Assembly: GCA_025928125.1 (NCBI GenBank)
Contig: JAICKD010000255.1
Coordinates: forward strand, 1 to 5,769
Length of the DNA stretch: 5,769 nt
Direction of reading: 5' to 3'
Source: Ktedonobacterales bacterium
GTDB lineage: Bacteria; Chloroflexota; Ktedonobacteria; Ktedonobacterales; JADMIN01
A program made the translations under genes and the position numbers. The notes below the pieces were generated by a model, which saw only the letters and a list, made by a program, of their open reading frames with translations, made no database searches and was not told where the DNA came from. How positions within the stretch are numbered: the stretch's first letter is position 1; the number at the start of each line of letters is the position of its first letter. Shown piece by piece: positions 1 to 3,912 of the stretch.

Positions 1-1
1 G

Positions 2-553
2 CTCTATATTGGCATCGCCTTCCGCAAGGTGGGCAGCCTGCGCCAGTCGTTCCGGTTCGGCGCCAGCGCCATCATCGCGCTGCTGCACGACGCGCTGGTG
101 GTGTTGGGCCTGTGGGCGATCTTCGGCCACTTCTTCGGCTTCAAGGTAGACTCGCTCTTCTTGACGGCGGTGCTGACGGTCATCGGCTTCTCGGTCCACG
201 ATACGATTGTCGTCTTCGACCGCATCCGTGAGAACATGGGGCGGCGCACAGCGGAGTCGTTCGATACGGTGGTAAACGCCAGCCTGGTCCAGACGATGAC
301 ACGCTCGCTGAACACCTCGCTGACGGTGCTCTTCACACTGGCCGCGCTGACGCTCTTCGGCGGCGAGTCGATCCGCGAGTTCACGCTGGCGCTGCTCATT
401 GGTATCGCATCCGGCACGTTCTCGTCGATCTTCAACGCCAGTATGATTCTGGATGTCTGGGAGACGGGGGAGTATAAGCGCTGGTTCCGGCGCAAGCCCA
501 CCGCGCCCGTGCAGCAGGTCAGGCCGAAGCGCGAGCTGGTGAAGAGCCGCTAA
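2..553 (+). CDS. secF: Protein translocase subunit SecF, C-terminal part (5' end outside window)
   Basis: SecF works with SecD as a proton-driven membrane complex that assists SecYEG in pulling exported proteins across the cytoplasmic membrane. The open frame runs in from the left edge (183 residues visible) and ends at TAA 551-553. The family signature is clear: residues about 63-78 read GFSVHDTIVVFDRIREN, the SecF form of the motif in transmembrane helix 4 and the following cytoplasmic loop. Further hydrophobic segments (LLHDALVVLGLWAIFG; SLTVLFTLAALTLFGG; FTLALLIGIASGTFSSIF) match the last helices of an RND-type half. A short basic tail rich in Arg/Lys closes the protein, as expected for a cytoplasmic C terminus. 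The N-terminal helix and periplasmic P4 domain lie upstream, where secD would normally be. The final 20 residues are not conserved in the family. Identity is confident; only the start is missing. Confidence 0.96.
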   Translation, partial: LYIGIAFRKVGSLRQSFRFGASAIIALLHDALVVLGLWAIFGHFFGFKVDSLFLTAVLTVIGFSVHDTIVVFDRIRENMGRRTAESFDTVVNASLVQTMTRSLNTSLTVLFTLAALTLFGGESIREFTLALLIGIASGTFSSIFNASMILDVWETGEYKRWFRRKPTAPVQQVRPKRELVKSR

Positions 554-576
554 GCCACGCACCATGCCGCTCCGAT

Positions 577-625
577 GATGGTTGGCGTCACAAAATGGCA
601 CTCAGTCAGGTTGACGCCAGCCATC
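577..625. repeat. Inverted repeat, 14-bp arms, behind secF and over the tRNA promoter -35
   Basis: Arms 577-590 and 612-625 are complementary over 14 positions, with one G-U type mismatch (582/620) and a 21-base loop. The repeat begins 24 bases after the secF stop. As RNA it would be a strong 3' hairpin for secF mRNA, but no T-run follows, so it is not a typical intrinsic terminator. The right arm contains the TTGACG -35 hexamer of the tRNA promoter, so as DNA it could also be a protein-binding dyad. Which role applies cannot be read from the sequence. Confidence 0.6.
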
Positions 626-640
626 GCGGCGGTGTATACT
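611..640 (+). promoter_or_regulatory. Sigma70-type promoter for tRNA-Asn
   Basis: TTGACG (611-616) and TATACT (635-640) are separated by 18 bases. Each differs from the consensus hexamer at one position, as expected for a stable-RNA gene. A start near 647 would give a leader of roughly 42 bases before the mature tRNA at 689. Confidence 0.7.
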
Positions 641-644
641 ACGG

Positions 645-682
645 CCTGCGGCCCATGCATAGTGAATGCAGCGCGCCGCAGG
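645..682 (+). promoter_or_regulatory. Hairpin-forming 5' leader of the tRNA precursor
   Basis: CCTGCGGC (645-652) pairs perfectly with GCCGCAGG (675-682). Inside it, TGCAT (656-660) pairs with ATGCA (666-670) around a five-base loop, leaving a small internal loop between the two stems. The structure fills nearly the whole predicted leader and ends six bases before the mature tRNA 5' end. It may help RNase P processing or keep the leader from misfolding onto the tRNA; that role is inference. Confidence 0.5.
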
Positions 683-688
683 TATCCT

Positions 689-763
689 TCCTCGGTAGCT
701 CAATGGTAGAGCGGGCGGCTGTTAACCGCTAGGTTGTAGGTTCGAATCCTATCCGAGGAGCCA
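689..763 (+). tRNA. tRNA-Asn (anticodon GTT), CCA encoded
   Basis: A complete cloverleaf can be drawn. The acceptor stem is TCCTCGG (689-695) with CCGAGGA (753-759). The D stem is GCTC (698-701) with GAGC (709-712). The anticodon stem 714-718/726-730 encloses a loop with anticodon GTT at 721-723. A five-base variable loop (731-735) follows, and the T stem 736-740/748-752 encloses the loop TTCGAAT. G760 is the discriminator base and CCA is encoded at 761-763. GTT reads the Asn codons AAC and AAT. No intron or odd stem mismatch is present. Confidence 0.98.
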
Positions 764-785
764 CAAAGCTAAAGCCAACATAACA

Positions 786-817
786 GCCCAGGTCGTGCGA
801 AACGCCTGGGCCTTTTT
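786..817 (+). terminator. Rho-independent terminator of the tRNA unit
   Basis: GCCCAGG (786-792) pairs with CCTGGGC (805-811). An inner CGT/ACG pairing (794-796/802-804) tightens the hairpin, and T5 follows at 813-817. It lies 22 bases after the tRNA CCA end and should separate the tRNA from the toxin gene downstream. Confidence 0.88.
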
Positions 818-838
818 GCGCCCTCGCATGGCGAGGCG

Positions 839-850
839 ATATGCTAAAAT
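839..850 (+). promoter_or_regulatory. Extended -10 promoter candidate for the toxin gene
   Basis: The sequence ATATGCTAAAAT carries TGC before the hexamer TAAAAT (845-850), which fits an extended -10 (TGn-TATAAT) element. No good -35 is visible, and extended -10 promoters do not need one. The same 12 bases occur in reverse orientation at 1903-1914, at the corresponding place before the orphan antitoxin-like gene. A start near 857 leaves a leader of about 55 bases. Confidence 0.5.
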
Positions 851-926
851 GGGCTGGCTGCTTCTCTGGTGAAGCACCTATATAAGCATATCTGCTATTT
901 GGAGGGAGTGCATGTCCAGCCAGCCC
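851..926. repeat. 10-bp perfect inverted repeat bracketing the toxin translation start
   Basis: GGGCTGGCTG (851-860) is exactly complementary to CAGCCAGCCC (917-926); the second arm covers codons 2-5 of the toxin. Between the arms lie the ribosome binding site, the ATG and a second small hairpin (TGCTTC 859-864 with GAAGCA 871-876). If transcription starts upstream of 851, for example by read-through from the tRNA unit, the arms could fold and occlude the start. If it starts near 857, as the -10 suggests, most of the left arm is absent from the RNA and the repeat can only act as DNA. Confidence 0.55.
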
Positions 927-1274
927 GGACAGCATAAGCGCCGCTGGCGCTTCTATCGCACGGACAGTGGCCACGAGCCAGTGCGAGAGTTTCTTGATAG
1001 CCTCTCGCAGGAAGATGCTGGCGAGATTGCGGTTGTCATGAAAGGAATCGCCACCGAAGGACTGGTTGCCGCTCGCCATGTACGCGGCGACCTCTATGAG
1101 GTGAGGGCCACAGGCGCTACGCAAATTTTTCGTATCCTTTTCGCAACGGAAGGACACTTCAATCAGGTCCTGCTTGCTCTGGAAGGCTTTTCAAAGAAGA
1201 CATCGAAAACCCCACCGCACGAGATCGAATTAGCACTGAGACGACTTGCCGATTGGCGCGGTCGTGGGCAATAG
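912..1274 (+). CDS. RelE/HigB-type toxin, phage-derived Gp49-like family
   Basis: Members of this family are small toxins of type II toxin-antitoxin modules, usually ribosome-associated mRNA interferases of the RelE/HigB fold. The 120-residue length is typical. Visible family features are an N-terminal strand followed by SGHEPVREFLDSL (residues 19-31), a helical middle part, the strand region GDLYEVRATGATQIFRILFA (59-78, with the usual LYE-R and FRILF pattern), and the C-terminal block LEGFSKKTSKTPPHEIELA (90-108) that runs into a helix ending ALRRLADW. The start at 912 is supported by GGAGG at 901-905, six bases upstream. The gene follows the tRNA-Asn terminator and is followed 80 bases later by its likely partner. 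In this family the antitoxin is normally an HTH protein encoded immediately downstream with little or no gap; here the gap is long and the partner is reduced. Family assignment is confident; whether the toxin is still active is unknown. Confidence 0.9.
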   Translation: MSSQPGQHKRRWRFYRTDSGHEPVREFLDSLSQEDAGEIAVVMKGIATEGLVAARHVRGDLYEVRATGATQIFRILFATEGHFNQVLLALEGFSKKTSKTPPHEIELALRRLADWRGRGQ

Positions 1275-1354
1275 CATGGAGATCGTGTGCCTTTACGTCT
1301 CGCTCCAACCGTGATAGCATCATTAAGAGAGGCTCAGGAGAAAGGGCGCATTTC

Positions 1355-1597
1355 ATGGTAGACAGCGATAAAAACGGTATCAATAACAATGACGATACAG
1401 TAGAGGATATGGACGACCTGGACGCTTATATCGCCGAACGGGACAAACGCGAACCAGGATTTGCCGCTCTTGTTGAGGCCGCATTGCAGCGCCGACGCGA
1501 AGCTCGCGCGCGTGGCGAAGACCCCAACGCCGAGCCAGACGAAGATGAAGCCAATAAATCTGTGGTGCAACCCACTGCGCCACATACGAAGCGGTAA
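1355..1597 (+). CDS. Probable HTH-less antitoxin remnant or reduced antitoxin (80 aa)
   Basis: Residues 20-52 (starting DDLDAYIAERDKREPGFAAL and continuing through VEAALQRRREARA) resemble the N-terminal helical region that precedes the XRE-type helix-turn-helix in antitoxins paired with Gp49-like toxins. Where the HTH should follow, this protein has a short acidic, Pro-rich tail (GEDPNAEPDEDE) and stops at TAA 1595-1597. No HTH-like sequence appears in the other plus frames just after it. The N terminus is also strongly acidic and Asn-rich. I chose ATG 1355 because AAGGG (1342-1346) lies eight bases upstream; an upstream in-frame ATG at 1253 overlaps the toxin and translates to unlikely sequence. 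If functional, it could neutralise the toxin through its acidic and helical segments but could not repress the promoter by itself. The alternative is a decayed antitoxin or an unrelated small acidic protein. The resemblance is from memory of the family, not a search. Confidence 0.6.
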   Translation: MVDSDKNGINNNDDTVEDMDDLDAYIAERDKREPGFAALVEAALQRRREARARGEDPNAEPDEDEANKSVVQPTAPHTKR

Positions 1598-1639
1598 GGA
1601 AGACGCGTTAACCCTCTAGCTTGTATTACCTTCCTATTA

Positions 1640-1861
1640 CTAGCGCCGCAATGCGCCCGGTGTAGGGAAGTCTACTGTCTCATCCTGGCGCGCTTCCGCG
1701 ATCCATTCATTTAGCCATTCGTCATTCTCTGGGTCATTCAAATCTGCGTCCCAACGCGCATTGGCAATGGCGCTCTCAAGCTGAGCAGCGACCTTCTCCT
1801 GCGCATCGGGGGGTAACTGGGTGGCACTCTCAATCGCAGCCTTTAGTCGCTCTGTGAGCAT
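1640..1861 (-). CDS. Orphan antitoxin-like small protein (73 aa)
   Basis: The protein starts MLTERLKAAIESATQLPPDA and is predicted to be mostly helical. A Leu/Ala-rich amphipathic first half is followed by an acidic Trp-containing second half (ARWDADLNDPENDEWLNEWI, then AEARQDE). Its size, the phrase 'LPPDAQEKVAAQLE' and the RW motif near the middle recall short antitoxin-like proteins that precede PIN or RelE/ParE toxins in many bacterial genomes. No toxin gene follows on the minus strand, where only the tail of the convergent 80-residue gene is found, so if the assignment is right it is solitary. The start is supported by AGAGGG (plus-strand 1869-1874), seven bases upstream of ATG. Antitoxin function is inference; the reading frame itself is likely real. 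Confidence 0.6.
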   Translation of the reverse strand: MLTERLKAAIESATQLPPDAQEKVAAQLESAIANARWDADLNDPENDEWLNEWIAEARQDETVDFPTPGALRR

Positions 1862-1902
1862 TTTATTTCCCTCTCTTGAATTGACATACTTTCATGCCAG
1901 TG

Positions 1903-1914
1903 ATTTTAGCATAT
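1903..1914 (-). promoter_or_regulatory. Extended -10 promoter candidate for the orphan antitoxin-like gene
   Basis: Read on the minus strand this is ATATGCTAAAAT, identical to the element before the toxin gene at 839-850. The hexamer TAAAAT is at 1903-1908, with TGC directly upstream. A start near 1896 would leave a leader of about 35 bases to the ATG at 1861. No convincing -35 is visible. Confidence 0.5.
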
Positions 1915-2073
1915 AGAGTGTTTTACGAAGACCTGTCCAGGCGGAGGTATCTGCCGCCACCTCACGCCGCTGTGCGAATGGGGCTTGTCCGCTGCGTTAG
2001 AATAGTCGTGGACATTGGACGCTCGCTGCGTCGTTTGTCAGTTTTGAAGGTACCGGTCTGGCAGAGGTGAGCC

Positions 2074-2769
2074 ATGTTGTCAATATGGCTGGTTAGAGAT
2101 CACGTGAAGGATGATTACATGACGCGCATGTTGACGCAACGGCTCTCCTCGCAGCAAGCGCGCAATCACTTGAGTCGAGGTCTCGCGCTCTTCGTCGCCA
2201 TTATCATTATCATCCTCGTTGTGGTCCTCGTCGTGCTCTCGATCCAACTCGTGTCTATCTGGGTGACCGACTGGCAAGGAGGCCATGGCCACTATCCAAC
2301 GGGACATCTGACCTACACCGTACCCACGCAGTGGGACACCGTCACACTCACTGATGTCCAGTATCCGGCTCCGCAGGTCTGGTGGAGTGTCTTCCCGGAC
2401 ACAGTGACGCTCACCTCACCCACGTACGCGGATTGCTTCACTGATCAGCAGTGCGCGACGCAGCCGCCGACGGGAGCGCGCGTCGACCTGGAGAGCGGCG
2501 CCGACAATGGCCGCCCAACCATCGAGGCGTGGTACCAGCACTGGGCCACGGTCACTGATAGCAAGCTCGGTCCAACGACGGTGCTTCCCCTGTCCGACTA
2601 CACCGCGGTCTTGTTGGGTAGGCAGCACGCCATCTGCGCGGCCAGCCAGGATGGCAGTCAGTTGCTGCCGCCGCATGTGCCACCCAGCCCGCACTTTGAC
2701 GCCACATTCGCTGGGTATATGGGATCGCCCTACGTCGGGCAAGCCGTCGTGATGTGCTTTGCACTCTGA
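2074..2769 (+). CDS. Single-pass membrane-anchored extracytoplasmic protein, frame cut by UGA
   Basis: I do not recognise the family. Residues 1-36 form a basic cytoplasmic segment and residues 37-63 are one very hydrophobic membrane helix rich in Ile, Val and Leu. The rest is predicted to be outside the membrane. It opens with HLTYTVPTQWDTV (78-90), which looks like a beta-strand start, and holds four cysteines (121, 127, 188, 228), possibly as two disulfides. Two starts are plausible: ATG 2074 with GAGGTGA at 2064-2070, or ATG 2119 with AAGGA at 2107-2111 seven bases upstream; the second removes 15 residues that lie before the helix. The frame stops at TGA 2767-2769 after VVMCFAL, but the same frame continues for 36 sense codons that look like the natural end of the domain. 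The gene converges with the membrane-protein gene on the other strand. It may be a point-mutated pseudogene, a recoded gene, or a sequence error. Confidence 0.75.
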   Translation: MLSIWLVRDHVKDDYMTRMLTQRLSSQQARNHLSRGLALFVAIIIIILVVVLVVLSIQLVSIWVTDWQGGHGHYPTGHLTYTVPTQWDTVTLTDVQYPAPQVWWSVFPDTVTLTSPTYADCFTDQQCATQPPTGARVDLESGADNGRPTIEAWYQHWATVTDSKLGPTTVLPLSDYTAVLLGRQHAICAASQDGSQLLPPHVPPSPHFDATFAGYMGSPYVGQAVVMCFAL

Positions 2770-2880
2770 CACGGCCGCGCCTATTATGTCGAGGTCGCCG
2801 TGCAGCTGCACCACACGGCCACGAAAGCCCGCGACCTGCGCGATGCCGCCCAACTGATCGAGAGCCTGCGCTTCACCTGA
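2770..2880 (+). pseudogene. In-frame C-terminal tail beyond the UGA of the 2074 gene
   Basis: Reading straight on from TGA 2767-2769 gives 36 codons to a second TGA at 2878-2880. The peptide includes HGRAYYVEVAVQL and then a helix ending RDAAQLIESLRF. A strand, then a helix ending in a Ser-Leu-x-Phe phrase, is what one expects at the end of a PsbP/Mog1-like or similar small secreted domain. About 31 of the 36 third positions are G or C, like the coding sequence before it. No start codon with a ribosome binding site is present, so this is not a separate gene. The full product would be 268 residues. Confidence 0.65.
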
Positions 2881-3001
2881 GCCGCCATACGCGCCAGACA
2901 TTCTCACTGGATGACTTTCGACGCCGCGCCGAAAGGAACCTCGCATGCACAGCGGAATCGCAAGCGCTCGTGTGATTGCTGGCTGGAAGGCACAGTACGC
3001 T
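2881..3001. other. Convergent intergenic region
   Basis: This stretch lies between the ends of two converging genes. CTTTCG (2915-2920) pairs with CGAAAG (2930-2935), with two further C-G pairs inside, giving a short symmetrical hairpin. Neither strand has a T-run after it, so it is at best a weak shared terminator. No gene with a credible start is seen. Confidence 0.35.
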
Positions 3002-3544
3002 TCATGCGTTGCGGAAGGCGGAGCCGATCACCCAGCCGAGCCAGCCGAGCAGCGCGAAGAGCACCAGCGCGAACAGCAGCGTCGGCAGGTGCGCCGGGTC
3101 CAGCCAGAAGGGCGGGCCGAAGTGGCTGGTGGGATAGGGGACGGCGGGCTGCGTCCCTTTGGCGGGCGTCGGCGGGACGATGGTGTTGGTGGGGGTCAGC
3201 AGCGTGTTGCTGGCGATGAGCAGCGCGGGGATGACAGGGAGCACGGCGAGCGCGACGGCTGACCGCCATTCCGCGCAGAGCGCACCGATGACCAGCGGTA
3301 GGACGAGCATCACAATGCCAAGGATGACGGCAAGCGCGGGCATTACCGGTTGCGCGGCGGTTCCACAGGCGCTGGTGCAGCCATAGAGGCCACCGCCAGT
3401 AGCCATCGAGGACGCCGTGAGCGCGAGAAGCAACGTCTGGATGGCCGCGACCACGAGCGCCAGCGGGCGCACACCTCCGGGCCGCTTGACATGCAGGCGC
3501 ATTGACCAGTGATCCTTGTTGCGTGGCTGAGCCGAGTATGCCAT
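3002..3544 (-). CDS. Four-helix integral membrane protein of unknown function (180 aa)
   Basis: The protein begins MAYSAQPRNK and has four clear hydrophobic segments at about residues 27-49, 66-90, 95-116 and 153-177. The N terminus is short and basic (R16, K20, R21, R26), which suggests it stays in the cytoplasm. The 1-2 loop is Gly-rich with two cysteines (C56, C60). The 3-4 loop (117-152) is long and rich in Pro and Thr with several aromatic residues (YPTSHFGPPFWLDP), probably exposed outside. I chose ATG 3544 over the longer frame (to 3619) because AAGGAGG lies five bases upstream and the extra N-terminal residues overlap the predicted promoter. It ends at TGA (plus 3002-3004). It is transcribed away from the glycosidase gene and towards the 2074 gene. 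No motif points to transport or enzymatic activity. Confidence 0.8.
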   Translation of the reverse strand: MAYSAQPRNKDHWSMRLHVKRPGGVRPLALVVAAIQTLLLALTASSMATGGGLYGCTSACGTAAQPVMPALAVILGIVMLVLPLVIGALCAEWRSAVALAVLPVIPALLIASNTLLTPTNTIVPPTPAKGTQPAVPYPTSHFGPPFWLDPAHLPTLLFALVLFALLGWLGWVIGSAFRNA

Positions 3545-3549
3545 GGATG

Positions 3550-3556
3550 CCTCCTT
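3550..3556 (-). promoter_or_regulatory. Strong ribosome binding site that fixes the start of the membrane protein
   Basis: On the minus strand this reads AAGGAGG, a full Shine-Dalgarno match, five bases from ATG 3544. It is the reason for preferring this start to the longer open frame. Confidence 0.8.
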
Positions 3557-3574
3557 GACTGGATGGTTGTGTAC

Positions 3575-3619
3575 GCATACCTCAAGGCAAGTATGCAGTG
3601 CGGGAAGCGCGGCGGTCAA
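3575..3619 (-). promoter_or_regulatory. Promoter with dyad over the -10, upstream of the membrane protein
   Basis: On the minus strand TTGACC (plus 3614-3619) and CATACT (plus 3590-3595) are 18 bases apart, a plausible sigma70 promoter with a start near 3583. Overlapping the -10 and start is a perfect 6-bp dyad, GCATAC at 3575-3580 and GTATGC at 3591-3596, with a 10-base spacer. This is a natural position for a repressor operator. Chance occurrence of a 6-bp dyad is not negligible. Confidence 0.5.
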
Positions 3620-3912
3620 TCACTATAGCGCATCTGGGGCAAGCGGGGCCGAAAGGATACTGGCGTAGAGGCGCGGACAACGGTGCGAGTAGCCCAAAGG
3701 GGTGATGTCGAAGCATCCAGGCGCATCAGGTGGTGAAAACTGCTGAGGTACCTCATCTTGTGTAGTGGACGTGATCGGCTGGCGAATGCGCCGAATATGC
3801 CGAGATCGTCAGTCGAGGGAGGTGGATGAGGAGGTATGAACTTCCCCAGCAAGGAGTGATGGGGTGCGCAGGCCCGTGAGCTTTATGTGAGAGCGTCGTT
3901 CGTAAGGAAGGG
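3620..3912. other. Non-coding stretch between divergent genes
   Basis: With the promoter region to its left, this makes a 368-base gap between the divergent starts at 3544 and 3913. I see no gene with a credible start. It holds a 12-bp palindrome, TGAGGTACCTCA (3744-3755), and an imperfect GC-rich hairpin around 3774-3803 (GGCG/CGCC core). It also holds a possible 17-codon leader frame (3826-3879) whose AG-rich upstream region could bind ribosomes. No convincing -10/-35 pair for the glycosidase gene is visible, although a long leader or a non-sigma70 promoter is possible. No known riboswitch fold was recognised. Confidence 0.4.

Noticed and set aside
4..501. Long minus-strand open frame opposite secF
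   Set aside because: It is antisense to a well-supported SecF sequence, has no recognisable motif, and long opposite frames are expected in GC-rich coding DNA.
729..1157. Minus-strand open frame across the tRNA and toxin gene
   Set aside because: It runs through the tRNA and terminator and is antisense to the recognised toxin; its C-terminal end (RIGFEPTT) is a common translation of antisense tRNA T-arm sequence.
1881..1886. TTGACA on the plus strand as a -35 box for the 2074 gene
   Set aside because: No acceptable -10 lies 16-19 bases downstream, and the site falls in the leader of the minus-strand gene.
2767..2802. Treating the hairpin after the UGA as a definite selenocysteine insertion element
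   Set aside because: The stem is only six base pairs around a 21-base loop, the usual bulged U and loop G features are not clear, and the protein lacks a redox motif at the site. Kept only as one hypothesis in the finding.
2416..2946. Minus-strand open frame opposite the 2074 gene
   Set aside because: No ribosome binding site or domain; the plus-strand frame has a clear membrane helix and ribosome binding site.
3744..3755. 12-bp palindrome TGAGGTACCTCA upstream of the hydrolase
   Set aside because: A perfect 12-bp palindrome is expected about once in 4 kb by chance, and no promoter elements are nearby to give it a role.
3616..3852. 78-codon minus-strand frame in the divergent intergenic region
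   Set aside because: The composition (Ser, Pro, Arg-rich) shows no domain, and it runs into the predicted promoter of the membrane protein gene. I treat the region as non-coding.
3826..3879. 17-codon leader frame before the hydrolase gene
   Set aside because: It has purine-rich sequence upstream, but no codon run or hairpin arrangement suggestive of attenuation; likely fortuitous in AG-rich DNA.
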